A stretch of DNA of 64,000 nt from JAJYUU01 sp963822955 (GTDB lineage Bacteria; Actinomycetota; Actinomycetes; Streptosporangiales; Streptosporangiaceae), in assembly GCA_963822955.1 (NCBI GenBank), contig CAWGJS010000002.1, positions 1,240,001-1,304,000 of the forward strand, given 5' to 3'. Made by a program: the position numbers and the translations under genes. The notes under the pieces are model-generated. The model had not been told where the DNA came from, did no database searches, and saw only the letters and a list, made by a program, of their open reading frames with translations. Of the stretch, positions 8,829 through 18,253 are shown in pieces; within the stretch, counting starts at the first letter, position 1; every line of letters starts with the position of its first letter.

Positions 8829-10121
8829 TCAGCCTGTGAAGGTCATGGAGCTTGCGACTGGGCTTTCCATATAGGGAACGATGATCTTCAGGAAGCCTGG
8901 CGAGGTTAGGTCCACGACGCCGATGTCGGTCTGGCGGTCGGCGGGCCCGTTCGCCGGGGTGTAGGTCGCCATCGGGATCAGGCCGCCGAAGTCCACGGTG
9001 CCGAGGTTCTCCTTAGCGCTGACCAGGCCGGCCCGGGTGAGGTTCTTGGCTGCGATGGCCTTGGCCAGGAGCTTGGCTTCCATCTCCGCCATGCAGTAGC
9101 CGTACATGTAGTAGCCGTCAGGGACCTGCGTGGGGTTGTATTGCTTCTGGATCGAGAGGAACTGAGCCATGCCGGGGACGCTGGTGTCACCCCAGGCGGC
9201 TTCGAAGCCGAGCACCCACGCGCCCACCATGGCCTTCTCTACCGGCGTGGGCTTGCCGCCCGCGGCCCCTGTCGCGGTCATCAGGTATTCCGACCAGGCC
9301 GGCCCCTGCAGGATCCACTGCGGGTGGTAGCCGATCGCCGCGGCGGTGCCGATAAGCGTTGCTGCCGAGGTCGGGATAGCCGTGACAACAACGTACTGGG
9401 CGCCAGCGTTCTTCATCGCGAGGGCCTGGGATGTAAACGACGTGTCGGTGACCGCGTAGGACGCATGCGCGACGTCATCGAAGTGGTAGGCGGCCTTGGC
9501 CGCCAGGTAGCCCTTCATCCCGTCCGCACCGTAGGCGTCGTCCTGGTAAACGATTCCGACCTTGGCGTGCGACTTGCCGAGCGTGTGCGTCAGGTAGTGC
9601 AGGGCGTTAGCGACGTCGACGGCATAGGGAGTCCCGATCACGGCGTTAATCGATTGGTTGACGAAGGCCGACGACTGCGCCGCGGTGCCCAGGAGGACAT
9701 CGGCATGGTCGGCCTGGGACTCGATCGCCTGTGTGGTCGGGCTGCCCAGCGACTGGCCGATGAAGGCGACATTACCGACGATCGCATTGTAATCCTGCAC
9801 GTGCAGCTGCGGATTGTACTGGTCATCCTTGATGTCAAGGCTGACCTTCCAGCCGCTGATCCCGCCGTGCGCGTTGAGATAGGAGAAGTAAGCCTGCTGA
9901 CCAGCGGTGAGCGGCTTGCCGATCAGCGCGGCGGGGCCGGACAGCGGCGTCAGCACGCCGAGCGTGATGGTCTTGGTTTTCACGTCTACGCCGGGCCCCG
10001 CCTTTATGGAGCTCGTCCCTGAGGAGGAGTTGTTGGTTGAGCTGCCGCCCGTGGAGCAGGCGGCGAGCACCAGCCCGGCCATGCATGTGAGAGCGGCGCC
10101 CTTGATAAATTTCTTCGGCAT
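8829..10121 (-). CDS. Branched-chain-type ABC importer, substrate-binding lipoprotein
   Basis: A 430-aa extracytoplasmic binding protein of the Peripla_BP_6 (LivJ/LivK-like) family. It starts with a lipoprotein signal (basic MPKKFIKG, hydrophobic core, lipobox LAAC, Cys about 22) and a Ser/Asn/Gly linker. The mature part opens with TITLGVLTPLSGPAALIG and contains GGISGWKVSLDIKDDQYNP and AKVGIVYQDDAYGADGMKGY, hallmarks of the fold. It is the last gene of a leftward operon with two permeases and two ATPases. The neighbouring hydroxybutyrate-dehydrogenase-like gene suggests a short organic acid or aromatic ligand rather than leucine, but that is inference. Confidence 0.92.
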   Translation of the reverse strand: MPKKFIKGAALTCMAGLVLAACSTGGSSTNNSSSGTSSIKAGPGVDVKTKTITLGVLTPLSGPAALIGKPLTAGQQAYFSYLNAHGGISGWKVSLDIKDDQYNPQLHVQDYNAIVGNVAFIGQSLGSPTTQAIESQADHADVLLGTAAQSSAFVNQSINAVIGTPYAVDVANALHYLTHTLGKSHAKVGIVYQDDAYGADGMKGYLAAKAAYHFDDVAHASYAVTDTSFTSQALAMKNAGAQYVVVTAIPTSAATLIGTAAAIGYHPQWILQGPAWSEYLMTATGAAGGKPTPVEKAMVGAWVLGFEAAWGDTSVPGMAQFLSIQKQYNPTQVPDGYYMYGYCMAEMEAKLLAKAIAAKNLTRAGLVSAKENLGTVDFGGLIPMATYTPANGPADRQTDIGVVDLTSPGFLKIIVPYMESPVASSMTFTG

Positions 10122-10146
10122 CGGTTTACCTAACTTTCTCGTGTGC

Positions 10147-11247
10147 CTAACTGTCTGAAGCGGAAGCCGAACTGACGACGCCCGTCGCGCCGAGCGGTGC
10201 GCGACGGCGCCTGGCGAGCAGAGCCACCCTGTGGCCCAGGCCGACCACCCCCCTTGGTTCCACGAGCAGGAAGACGATCAGGAGCACGCCGTACAAGATG
10301 GCGGCGGCATCGCCGACCGGGATGCCGGTGGTGTGCGTTCCGCCCTGCAGGAATGGCAGCGAGTTGGCCAGGTTGACGAGCTCGGACTGCAGGCCCCAGA
10401 CGAATAGCGCGCCGAGCACCGGCCCCCACAGCGAGCCCATTCCGCCGACGATGATCATGGCCACGAACTGGACGGACAGGCCGAGGTCAAACTGGCCAGG
10501 CGTAGCGAAACTGAGGTAGGACCCGTACATGGCCCCGGCGACGCCGGCGATGGCGGAGGAAACGACGAACGCGGTGATCTTCATCCTCGCGACGTTCACG
10601 CCGAGCACTGCCCCGGCAAGCTCACCGTCGCGTACTGCGGTCATGCTGCGGCCAAGGTGCGTCCGGCTGAGATTGCGGACGAACAGCATGCCGAGCGCGA
10701 GCAGGATGAATGCGAGGTAGTAGTACAGTCCGTCCTCGTCGATGAGGATTGGCCCGAGGGTCAGCCCGTTAGCGAAGTTGAGCGAGCCGAACGCGGGAAT
10801 CGGCATCGACCTGCCGCCGGGCCCGCCGGAGAAGTACGAGACGTTCGTGAAGATGTGCTGCCCCAGGTAAACCAGCCCGATCGAGACGATCGCGAGGTAC
10901 AAGCCCTTGAGTCGCAGCGCTGTTGGGGCGACCAGGCCACCCACGATCCCGGCGACGAAGCCGCCGGCCGGGATCCAGAGCAGGGCGGGAAGGTGCAAGG
11001 TCACGCCCAGCACCGCGCCGGTGTAGGCGCCGATTGACAAGAAGAACGCGTGGCCAAGCGATATCTGACCAGTGCGGCCGGTAAGGACGTCGAGGCCGAG
11101 CGCGCCGAGCGCGAAGATCAGAACCCAGACCAGCGCGGACAGCCAGTACGCCCCGACCCAGAACGGCAGCAGAATGCCGATGATTACAGCGGCGACGCTG
11201 GCGGTGCGGGCCGGCGAGGTTGTCAGGGCAGTCAGGACCCGGCTCAT
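10147..11247 (-). CDS. Liv-type ABC importer permease (LivM-like)
   Basis: A 366-aa polytopic inner-membrane permease of the BPD_transp_2 family, the LivM-type partner of a branched-chain importer. Hydrophobic segments begin with AAVIIGILLPFWVGAYWLSALVWVL, followed by the family signature GRTGQISLGHAFFLSIGAYTGA and the cytoplasmic loop LGRSMTAVRDGELAGAVLGVNV. ATG at 11245-11247 is chosen because it overlaps the LivH stop in ATGA and begins just before the first membrane segment. The open frame runs on to 11565, but that part is antisense-like and Arg-rich. Confidence 0.92.
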   Translation of the reverse strand: MSRVLTALTTSPARTASVAAVIIGILLPFWVGAYWLSALVWVLIFALGALGLDVLTGRTGQISLGHAFFLSIGAYTGAVLGVTLHLPALLWIPAGGFVAGIVGGLVAPTALRLKGLYLAIVSIGLVYLGQHIFTNVSYFSGGPGGRSMPIPAFGSLNFANGLTLGPILIDEDGLYYYLAFILLALGMLFVRNLSRTHLGRSMTAVRDGELAGAVLGVNVARMKITAFVVSSAIAGVAGAMYGSYLSFATPGQFDLGLSVQFVAMIIVGGMGSLWGPVLGALFVWGLQSELVNLANSLPFLQGGTHTTGIPVGDAAAILYGVLLIVFLLVEPRGVVGLGHRVALLARRRRAPLGATGVVSSASASDS

Positions 11248-12140
11248 AGTCGCTCCGCTGGACGAGATCCGAACAGGCCGTAGGGACGCACGAGCAGGAC
11301 GATGATCATCACGACGTACGGAGCGACCAGGTAGAAGTTCTGGCCCAGCCAGCTTGCGTATGGCGGCTGGTAGCCGGCCGTCAGCTCCTGCACGATGCCG
11401 ATGATGAAGCCACCGGTTACCGCCCCGGTCGTCGAGTCGATGCCACCGAGGATGATGGCGGGAAAGGCCAGCAGCGCCACATCGCTTATCTGCGGGCTCA
11501 CCGAGTTCGGGTAACCGCCGAGGAATACCCCGCCGACACAGGCAACGAGCCCGGCGAGGCCCCACGCGATGGCGTGCACCCGGCGCAGCGAGATACCGAC
11601 GGAAAGAGCTGCTTCGGGGTCAGACGCAGCGGCGCGCATCGCGAGCCCGTACTTCGAGTGCCGGTTGAACAGCCAGAACGCCGCGAGCAGGACGACCGCG
11701 GTGACGATCGTCCAGATCTGCACCCACGGCAGGCCCAGCTTCCCGAGGTGCAGGACGCTTGCGCCCCATGGATCTCCGTTGGAGACGGGCACGGCGCCGA
11801 ACTTTGCGTCTAGGGCGGCGTTGACCACCGTGGCGAGGCCGAGCGTCAGCATCACGATGGTGAAATCCGGTTTGCCGATCGCGAACCTGAGCACGAGGAA
11901 CTGAAACAGCAGCCCCGCCGCCGCGGTGGCCGCCGCGCCGACGGCGAAGGCAAGCCAGAACGGCAGGCCGTCGGCCGAGACCAGCCAGGCAGTCAGGACG
12001 GCGCCGAGCGCGAGCAGTTCGCCCTGCGCGAAGTTGATGACTCGGCTCGCCCGGTAGATCACGGTGAAGCCGAGCGCGACGAGGGCGTAGACGCCGCCGA
12101 GCGCCAGTCCGGCGAACAAGAGCAGCGCGAATGTGGTCAT
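11244..12140 (-). CDS. Liv-type ABC importer permease (LivH-like)
   Basis: A 298-aa permease with about eight membrane segments. It opens with LLLFAGLALGGVYALVALGFTVIYRASRVINFAQGELLALGA, the LivH signature, and has the ATPase-contact loop SKYGLAMRAAASDPEAALSVGI. The late segment AFPAIILGGIDSTTGAVTGGF is also typical. It overlaps the genes on both sides by 4 bp, so translation is probably coupled. Confidence 0.92.
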   Translation of the reverse strand: MTTFALLLFAGLALGGVYALVALGFTVIYRASRVINFAQGELLALGAVLTAWLVSADGLPFWLAFAVGAAATAAAGLLFQFLVLRFAIGKPDFTIVMLTLGLATVVNAALDAKFGAVPVSNGDPWGASVLHLGKLGLPWVQIWTIVTAVVLLAAFWLFNRHSKYGLAMRAAASDPEAALSVGISLRRVHAIAWGLAGLVACVGGVFLGGYPNSVSPQISDVALLAFPAIILGGIDSTTGAVTGGFIIGIVQELTAGYQPPYASWLGQNFYLVAPYVVMIIVLLVRPYGLFGSRPAERL

Positions 12141-13006
12141 TGCGGCGTCTCCTCCCGCGGCCCGCTGGCGCTCTGGCCGAGTTCGGCGAGCAGTCCTTCC
12201 GGCTTGCCGAGGTAAGCGTTGATGACGTCCGGGTTGGCCTGGATCTCGGCAGGCGAGCCGAGTGCGATAACCCGGCCGAAGTCGAGCACGAGGATCCGCT
12301 CTGCCAGCGCCATCACGGTGCTCATGTCGTGCTCGACCAGCACGATGGTCGGGTCATATCGATCCCGGATGGCGCGGACCAGCGCGACGACCTCGGCCCG
12401 CTCGGCCTGGCTCATCCCTGCGACTGGCTCGTCGAGCAACAGCAGCCTTGGCTCCATCGAGAGGGCCCTGGCGAGTTCGACCTTCTTGCGAATGCCATAG
12501 GCAAGCGCGCCGACTGGCGTGTCCGCGATATCGGTGAGGTCGGCGAAGTCGAGAACCTCAAGCGCCGCCTTCCGGTGCAGCCGCTCCTCACGCCGCGACC
12601 ACGGCATCGACAGCCCGGCGCTCAGCGCACCCCACCGCATCAGGTGGGTCCGGCCGACAAGGACGTTGTCGACCACGGACATCATGGGGAACAGTCCAAG
12701 GTTCTGAAATGTACGAGCGATCCCCAGGTGCGCCAGCTGATGCGGCCGGCGCTGGGCAAGGTCAGCGCCGAAACACAGCAACGTTCCGGCAGATGGCGGG
12801 TAGATGCACGTCAGCACGTTGAACAGGGAGGTCTTCCCGGCGCCGTTGGGGCCTATCACGGCGAACAGCTCGCCAGGGCGGACCGCGAAGGTCACTTCAT
12901 TGAGCGCGGCGACCGCCCCGAATCGCAGGCTGAGCTCGCTGACCTCGAGCACCGGGGCCTGTGCCGGTGGCAGCGCGGCATGGGGATCGGATCCGGTGAC
13001 CGTCAT
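12137..13006 (-). CDS. Liv-type ABC importer ATPase (LivG-like)
   Basis: A 289-aa ATP-hydrolysing subunit. It shows Walker A (GPNGAGKTS), a Q-loop (ARTFQNLGLF), a variant signature LAYGIRKKVELARAL in place of LSYGxxR, Walker B (LLLLDEP) and the switch His (LVEHDM). LivG-type family features include the extended segment around GRTHLMRWG and the C-terminal INAYLG. It heterodimerises with the LivF-like ATPase, whose gene overlaps by 4 bp. Confidence 0.92.
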   Translation of the reverse strand: MTVTGSDPHAALPPAQAPVLEVSELSLRFGAVAALNEVTFAVRPGELFAVIGPNGAGKTSLFNVLTCIYPPSAGTLLCFGADLAQRRPHQLAHLGIARTFQNLGLFPMMSVVDNVLVGRTHLMRWGALSAGLSMPWSRREERLHRKAALEVLDFADLTDIADTPVGALAYGIRKKVELARALSMEPRLLLLDEPVAGMSQAERAEVVALVRAIRDRYDPTIVLVEHDMSTVMALAERILVLDFGRVIALGSPAEIQANPDVINAYLGKPEGLLAELGQSASGPREETPQ

Positions 13007-13749
13007 GTGTGAGCTACCCCCAAGTAGGTGACACGCACCTCGTCATCGGCGAGCAGATCGCCGGTCGGACCGGAGATCTTGATCGCTCCGCTCTCGATGA
13101 GGTATCCGTAGCTCGCCACCGATAGCGCCAGGGTCATGGATTGCTCGGCGAGCAGGATCCCGACGCCCTGCTCGTTGATGCGCCGCAGGGCCTGTCCGAT
13201 CGAACGGACGATGAGCGGCGCGATCCCGAGCGATGGCTCATCAAGCAGGAGCAGTTGCGGATCGCACATCAAGGCCCGGCCGATGGCAAGCATCTGCTGC
13301 TCGCCACCGGAGAGCAGTCCGGCACGCTGGTGCAGTCGGCTGGCAATGAGCGGGAAGAGCTCGACAACCTGCTCAAACAGATCGGTGCTGCGGCGCCTGT
13401 CCCTCCTGGCTGACGCGCCGGAGCGCAGGTTCTCCTCGACGGTCAGGTCGGTAAACACTCGCCTGCCCTCGAGCACCTGAACGATGCCGCTCCTGACCAC
13501 ACCGGCCGGGTCAGCTCCGTTGACGAGCTCGCCGTTATACCGGATCGTTCCGCTCGACACGCGGCCGCCGTGGAAGGCGAGGAGGCCGGAGATGGCGCGA
13601 AGCAGCGTCGTCTTTCCCGCCCCATTCGGGCCCAGCAGGCAGACCGCCCCGCCTACCGGCACGCGGAGGCTGACGCCATCAAGGCCGCGCAGCCCCCGGT
13701 AGGTCACCGCGAGGTCATGCACCTCTAGCAGCGGCGGCAGATCGGCCAT
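13003..13749 (-). CDS. Liv-type ABC importer ATPase (LivF-like)
   Basis: A 248-aa ATPase with Walker A (GPNGAGKTT), the LivF-type VLEGRRVF segment after the Q-loop, the signature LSGGEQQMLAIGRAL, Walker B (LLLLDEPSLG) and LAEQSM in place of the switch-His region, which is normal for LivF. It follows the SDR gene after 34 bp and leads the importer genes, so the operon order is SDR, LivF, LivG, LivH, LivM, binding protein. Confidence 0.92.
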   Translation of the reverse strand: MADLPPLLEVHDLAVTYRGLRGLDGVSLRVPVGGAVCLLGPNGAGKTTLLRAISGLLAFHGGRVSSGTIRYNGELVNGADPAGVVRSGIVQVLEGRRVFTDLTVEENLRSGASARRDRRRSTDLFEQVVELFPLIASRLHQRAGLLSGGEQQMLAIGRALMCDPQLLLLDEPSLGIAPLIVRSIGQALRRINEQGVGILLAEQSMTLALSVASYGYLIESGAIKISGPTGDLLADDEVRVTYLGVAHT

Positions 13750-13783
13750 GAGCGCTCCTGTCGCTGATGTGGCATGGACACGG

Positions 13784-14623
13784 TCATCGGGCGGTCCAGC
13801 CTCCGTCGAGTACCCACGCCGAGCCGTTGGCGAATGACGCCATGTCCGAGCACAAGAAGGCCACTAGTTCGGCGATCTCCGCAGGCTCAATCAGGCGCTT
13901 GATCGCCGGTTCGGTCAGCATGATGTCGGTGACCACACGGTGCGCGGGGATGTCGTGGAGCCGCGCCTGGTCGTCGATTTGCCTCTCCACTAGCGGCGTG
14001 CGGACGTATGCAGGGCAGACAGTGTTGGACGTGACACCGCGAGGCCCGCCTTCCAGCGCGATCACCTTAGAAAGCCCCTCGAGGCCATGCTTGGCGGCCA
14101 CGTAAGCGGCCTTGTACGGCGACGCCCGCAGGCCATGCACCGACGAGATATTGACTATCCGGCCGAAGCCCTGCCCGTACATGTGCGGCAATGCAGAACG
14201 CGACAAACGGAACGGGGCCTCCAGCATTACGGTGAGCAGCAGCCGGAACTGATCCGGAGGGAACTCGTGGACCGGCGCAACATGCTGGAGGCCGGCACAG
14301 TTGATCAGGATGTCCGCGTCACCGGCCACCGCGTCTGGGTCGAAACCTGGCCCGGCCAGGTCCACTTCGAAGGCCCGGCCCCCGATGCCAGCGGCGACCT
14401 TAGCGGCGGACTTGGCGTCGACGTCGGCAACGACAACCTCGGCGCCAGCCGCCGCCAGCCGGATAGCGCAGGCCTGCCCGATGCCGCTGGCGCCGCCGGT
14501 TACCACCGCCAGGCGCCCGGTCAGCCCTGGCGCAGCCCGCCAGCCACCCGGCAGGCCGACCGAGGAAAGGCCGGACCGCAGCGGTTCCCCTTGTCCAGCC
14601 ACCGCCTGCCTATGCCTGGTCAT
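13784..14623 (-). CDS. 3-hydroxybutyrate dehydrogenase-like SDR
   Basis: A 279-aa NAD(P)-dependent short-chain dehydrogenase. It has the cofactor motif VTGGASGIG, the NNAG-equivalent INCAG, the catalytic Ser in VNISSVHGL and the YxxxK in YVAAK. The segment VHGLRASPYKAAYVAAKHGLE and the later TVCPAYVRTPLVE closely match 3-hydroxybutyrate dehydrogenases, which interconvert 3-hydroxybutyrate and acetoacetate. The frame is open to 14692; ATG at 14621-14623 is a plausible start, but a downstream one is possible since the first 30 residues look non-conserved. It is probably first in the importer operon. Confidence 0.85.
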   Translation of the reverse strand: MTRHRQAVAGQGEPLRSGLSSVGLPGGWRAAPGLTGRLAVVTGGASGIGQACAIRLAAAGAEVVVADVDAKSAAKVAAGIGGRAFEVDLAGPGFDPDAVAGDADILINCAGLQHVAPVHEFPPDQFRLLLTVMLEAPFRLSRSALPHMYGQGFGRIVNISSVHGLRASPYKAAYVAAKHGLEGLSKVIALEGGPRGVTSNTVCPAYVRTPLVERQIDDQARLHDIPAHRVVTDIMLTEPAIKRLIEPAEIAELVAFLCSDMASFANGSAWVLDGGWTAR

Positions 14624-14760
14624 CGGGCATCCCCTCGTGCTTGCGCACCGCCCGAGCCCTGGTATCGGTGCGGCCGGTGAACTTCGGGCCATCTGGCCGG
14701 GAACGCTAGACCACGAGAGGGCGGCGCGGCATATCGGGAATACACATTTCTGATGGCTGA

Positions 14761-14792
14761 CCTGTGGCGAAAACTGTTACTAGCCTGTGGCG
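14761..14792. promoter_or_regulatory. Direct repeat between the divergent SDR and PucR genes
   Basis: CCTGTGGCG occurs at 14761-14769 and 14784-14792, start-to-start spacing 23 bp (about two helical turns). It lies in the 213-bp divergent region upstream of the PucR-type regulator and the importer operon. It is a candidate binding site for that regulator; a chance repeat cannot be excluded. Confidence 0.4.
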
Positions 14793-14836
14793 GCAGAGGG
14801 TCTGCATGATGACCCGATCTGCCGCACAATGCGCAT

Positions 14837-16750
14837 ATGGACGAGCCGACCGTAGTGACCGCATTCTGTCGCGAGGTGCTCAGCCTCCTGGAGCAGGAAG
14901 CCCCGGCTGCGGACTTCGAGCAGGCCGCAAGCGCCGCCCATGCAGCCGGGCTTCCGGCCAGCCTGCTGACCGACCTCGACGCCGCCAAGCTCGCGGCCCT
15001 GCGAGTCCGTGCCGATATGGAGCAGCGCCGTAGGCGTGAGGCAGAGCTCGCCGCCCTGTTCGAGACGGCGAGCGACCTCGCCGCGCTGCGCGACCTGGAC
15101 TCGGTGCTGCGCGCCATAGTCCGGCGGGCGCGGCAGTTGCTCGGCACCGACGTTGCCTACATGACGCTGCACGACCCGGCCGCCAGGGACACCTACATGC
15201 GGATCACGTCTGGCTCGGTGTCGGCTTACTTCCAGCAGGCCCGCCTTGGCATGGGCGAGGGTCTTGGCGGCCTCGTCGCTGAGCGCGCCGCCCCGTACTC
15301 GACGGCCGGCTACCTCGCCGACGAGCGGTTCCTCCACACTGCCCCGATCGACCGGGCCGTGCGCGAGGAGGGCCTGGTGGCCATCCTCGGTGTGCCGCTG
15401 CTGCTCGGCAAGTCCGTGATCGGCGTGCTGTTCGCCGCGGACCGGCGTACCCGCACGTTCGGTCCGGCGGAGGTTTCGCTGCTGTGTTCGATGGCCGCAC
15501 ATGCCGCGATTGCCATCGATGCAGCCAACCTGCTTGACGAGACCAGGGAGGCGCTCGCTGAGCTGAATGCCGCTAACGAGATCGTCAAAGACCACAGCGC
15601 TGCTGTGGAGCGGGCCTCGCAGGCGCATCACCGGTTCACTGAGTTGGTGCTTGCGGGCGGCAGAGCGGAAAGCGTCGCCCAGGCAGTGTCCGCTGTGCTG
15701 GGCAGTGACGTGATGATCCTGGACGAGCAGGACAGCCTCATCGCTGCCAGCGCGCAGCCAGCGGCACAGGATGCCGCGCTACTCCGGGTCCTTGCCGAGG
15801 CCAGAGCCGGACGCCGCGCGGTATGCGCTGGCAACTTGTGGGCCGCGCCCGCATCCGCGGGATCTGAGCATCTCGGCACTGTCGTGCTCCGGGCCGGCCC
15901 CGACCTGCCGGAGACGGACCGGCTGATCCTCGAGCGTGCCGCGATGGTGACCGCGCTGCTGCTGTTGCTGCGCCGCTCGGTCGCAGAAGCCGAGCAGCAG
16001 GTGCGGGGCGATCTGCTCACAGACCTGCTCACCACGCCGCACCGGGACCCTGAATCGCTGCGGGATCGCGCGCTGCGGCTAGGTGTGGACCTCGACAAGC
16101 CGCATGTGGTCGTCGTCGTCCGGGCCGAGCCCGTGGTGCAAGCCCGGCTGCGGCCGGCGGCAGCACACGTGGCGGCAACACGGCACGGCCTCGCGGCCAG
16201 CTTTGAGGGCAACGCCGTCCTGCTGCTGCCCGGCGACGACCCGCCAGCCGTCCTCAGCGATGTCGCGGCAGTTCTGGAAGCCATGGCTGGTCGGCGGATC
16301 ACAGTAGCCGCGGACGGAGCGCGCGCGCACGGGCAGGGCACCTCGACCGTCCCATCCGCATATCTGCAGGCATGCCGGTGTGTAGAGGCACTCCTCGCGC
16401 TCGGCCGGCGCGGCGCCGCGGCCACGCCCCACGACCTTGGATTCCTTGGCATGCTGCTTTCAGACCGCAAAGACGTGCAGGGCTTCATCCAAGCCGCGAT
16501 CGGGGATCTGATCAGCTATGACACGCGAAAGGGAACCGAGTTGATACGCACGGTTGAGGCGTATTTCTCAGCTGGCGGCAATGTCACCAGGACCAAGAAC
16601 ACCCTGCACGTGCACGTGAACACCGTGACGCAGCGGCTCGACCGAGTCAGCCAAGTGCTCGGGGAAGACTGGCAACTCGGCCAGCGCGCGCTAGAGATCC
16701 GCATCGCGCTGTACTTGCACCGGATTGGCGCAGAGTGCTGGGCCAGCTGA
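14837..16750 (+). CDS. GAF domain / PucR-type transcriptional regulator
   Basis: A 637-aa one-component regulator. A helical lead (residues 1-70) is followed by a GAF ligand-sensing domain (about 75-235; AALFETASDLAALRDLDSVL ... LGVPLLLGKSVIGVLFAAD). A linker and a second sensory-like region come next, then a CdaR/GGDEF-like middle. The C-terminal PucR helix-turn-helix (about 565-630) reads VEAYFSAGGNVTRTKNTLHV then HVNTVTQRLDRV. It is divergent from the SDR/Liv operon and probably controls it in response to a small molecule. The ATG lies about 120 bp right of the SDR gene's longest possible 5' end. Confidence 0.88.
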   Translation: MDEPTVVTAFCREVLSLLEQEAPAADFEQAASAAHAAGLPASLLTDLDAAKLAALRVRADMEQRRRREAELAALFETASDLAALRDLDSVLRAIVRRARQLLGTDVAYMTLHDPAARDTYMRITSGSVSAYFQQARLGMGEGLGGLVAERAAPYSTAGYLADERFLHTAPIDRAVREEGLVAILGVPLLLGKSVIGVLFAADRRTRTFGPAEVSLLCSMAAHAAIAIDAANLLDETREALAELNAANEIVKDHSAAVERASQAHHRFTELVLAGGRAESVAQAVSAVLGSDVMILDEQDSLIAASAQPAAQDAALLRVLAEARAGRRAVCAGNLWAAPASAGSEHLGTVVLRAGPDLPETDRLILERAAMVTALLLLLRRSVAEAEQQVRGDLLTDLLTTPHRDPESLRDRALRLGVDLDKPHVVVVVRAEPVVQARLRPAAAHVAATRHGLAASFEGNAVLLLPGDDPPAVLSDVAAVLEAMAGRRITVAADGARAHGQGTSTVPSAYLQACRCVEALLALGRRGAAATPHDLGFLGMLLSDRKDVQGFIQAAIGDLISYDTRKGTELIRTVEAYFSAGGNVTRTKNTLHVHVNTVTQRLDRVSQVLGEDWQLGQRALEIRIALYLHRIGAECWAS

Positions 16751-16955
16751 TCACGACGAAGACCGCCGGACGGCCCCGTTCCCCTCAAACTGGCGTTATC
16801 GGCCAGTCCCGCGCTAACCCTGGCATTGCGCCTGCGTTATCTCGCGACGGTGTCCTGGCGTCAGGTCTGCGCTAACGAGGAGTGAAATCAGCCATTCGCA
16901 GCGCTAGCTGCACGTACGTGTCGGCGACCCTGCTGACGGGTGGTCGGCAAGCCGG

Positions 16956-17500
16956 GTGCGAACCAGTGGGCGATCTGCATTCCCAGTCCGCCGATCTGCG
17001 GGCGCCGTCGCAGGCTCTGGAGAGCTAAATAGCCGCGCGTCCGCGGACGAGTTCGAAAGGCTGGGCCTCATCTTCGCCCCATCAGTGACGTTCATCGCCG
17101 CGGGCGCACTGGGGAACCTAGCCCATCGCCTGTCGGAGCTGGGCTGCGAGTCGGAGGCGCTGGCGGAGGCCGAGTCAGCCCCGGCCATCTGCCGGCGCCT
17201 GTTGAAAGCAGATGCGCCTGCCTGCCAACCACAGCTCGCCATGCTGGTGAAATAACCTCGGCATGCTGTCGGATACGCCGGAAAAAGAGACTGGCAGCCG
17301 CGCAGGAGGCCGGTGAGATCGGCCACCGCCTGGCCCAGGCCAACCCGACCAGGTACGAGCAGCAACTGGCCGTTTTCCTGGACAACCTGGTGTTCCGCTA
17401 CCTGGACCTGAAGCTGGGCGCGGACGCGCTGGCGGCGGCTCAGGACGCCGTCGCCGCTTATCAGCGGCTAGTGCGGATCAGCATTGGCCCACGTCGACTA
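16956..17500 (+). pseudogene. Tetratricopeptide-repeat protein remnant
   Basis: Two pieces in different frames carry degenerate 40-residue TPR units. The first ends HRLSELGCESEALAEAES then a stop. The second has QEAGEIGHRLAQANPTRYE and FLDNLVFRYLDLKLGADALAAAQ. They resemble the TPR arrays of actinobacterial ATP-binding TPR proteins (units like ALAAAQEAVAIYRRLA). There is no intact N-terminal effector or ATPase domain, so it is a remnant. Confidence 0.65.
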
Positions 17501-17569
17501 GGACTGCGTCGGCCAGGGCGTTCAATCACCGGTGCTGTGGACGCACGCCGCGATCCCGGAGTGCGGCAT

Positions 17570-18253
17570 TCACCGCAGTGCGAACCGCCGCGAGGCAGAG
17601 ACCAGCGAGCCAACGGTTTGCGGGGCCACCGCATCCAGCCGCGTCGAGATGGCTAGGAACACCTCGGCCGTGGTCAGCGCATCACCCAGGGCATGATGCG
17701 GCTCGTGAACCGGGAGTCCGAGATCGCTGGCCAGTTGCTCGAGGGACGGTTCGGCGGACGCGCCGACCGCGGCCAGGCCCGCGGCCCTGGCTAGCGCAGC
17801 CGTGTCGATGGCGATTCTGGGCGGGGGGACCTGCCGCGCTCGGAAGGCGCGCCGCAGGAATGCGCGCTCAACCCATGCGGCATGCGCCACGAGCACCCGG
17901 CCGGTCAGCGCGCCGAGCAGCAGGTCCACCGATTCCTCCCAGGACGGCGCGTCGGCCAGGTCCGCTGGGCGCAGGGAATGCACGGCGATCGCCTCAGGGG
18001 ACACATGCGCAGGTCCGCTGACCAGGCTGTAGGTGGAGCTTGCGGCGATGACGCGACCGCGGTCGATACCCACCGCGCCGAAGCTGATGATCTCGTCGCG
18101 TCTCAGGTCAAGCCCCGTGGTTTCCAGGTCAACTGCGCAGTAGCGTGCTGAGCGCCAGGGCTGATCCAGTCGCACCGCGGTGGCTGCATAGGCTCGGGCT
18201 ACGTCGCCGCGCGGGCGGCGCATGGACAGCCTCACCTGACCCTGGATGTCCAC
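17570..18253 (-). CDS. DnaQ-like 3'-5' exonuclease
   Basis: A 227-aa protein of the DEDDh exonuclease family (the DNA polymerase III epsilon fold). Exo I is VDLETTGLD (about residues 42-50); Exo III is HHALGDALTTAEVF with the general-base His. Exo II reads VAHAAWVERAFL, with Glu where the catalytic Asp usually sits, so activity is not certain. It overlaps the upstream nucleotidyltransferase gene by 22 bp, and the pairing of these two families is recurrent in bacteria. The role is probably in signalling or nucleotide metabolism rather than replication. Confidence 0.82.
   Translation of the reverse strand: MDIQGQVRLSMRRPRGDVARAYAATAVRLDQPWRSARYCAVDLETTGLDLRRDEIISFGAVGIDRGRVIAASSTYSLVSGPAHVSPEAIAVHSLRPADLADAPSWEESVDLLLGALTGRVLVAHAAWVERAFLRRAFRARQVPPPRIAIDTAALARAAGLAAVGASAEPSLEQLASDLGLPVHEPHHALGDALTTAEVFLAISTRLDAVAPQTVGSLVSASRRFALR

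Noticed and set aside
10147..11565. 472-aa version of the LivM-like permease
   Set aside because: The first 106 residues are antisense-like; the ATG at 11247 overlaps the LivH stop and starts before the first membrane segment.
13784..14692. 302-aa version of the 3-hydroxybutyrate dehydrogenase-like SDR
   Set aside because: The extra N-terminal residues are not family-like; a start at 14623 or later is more likely.
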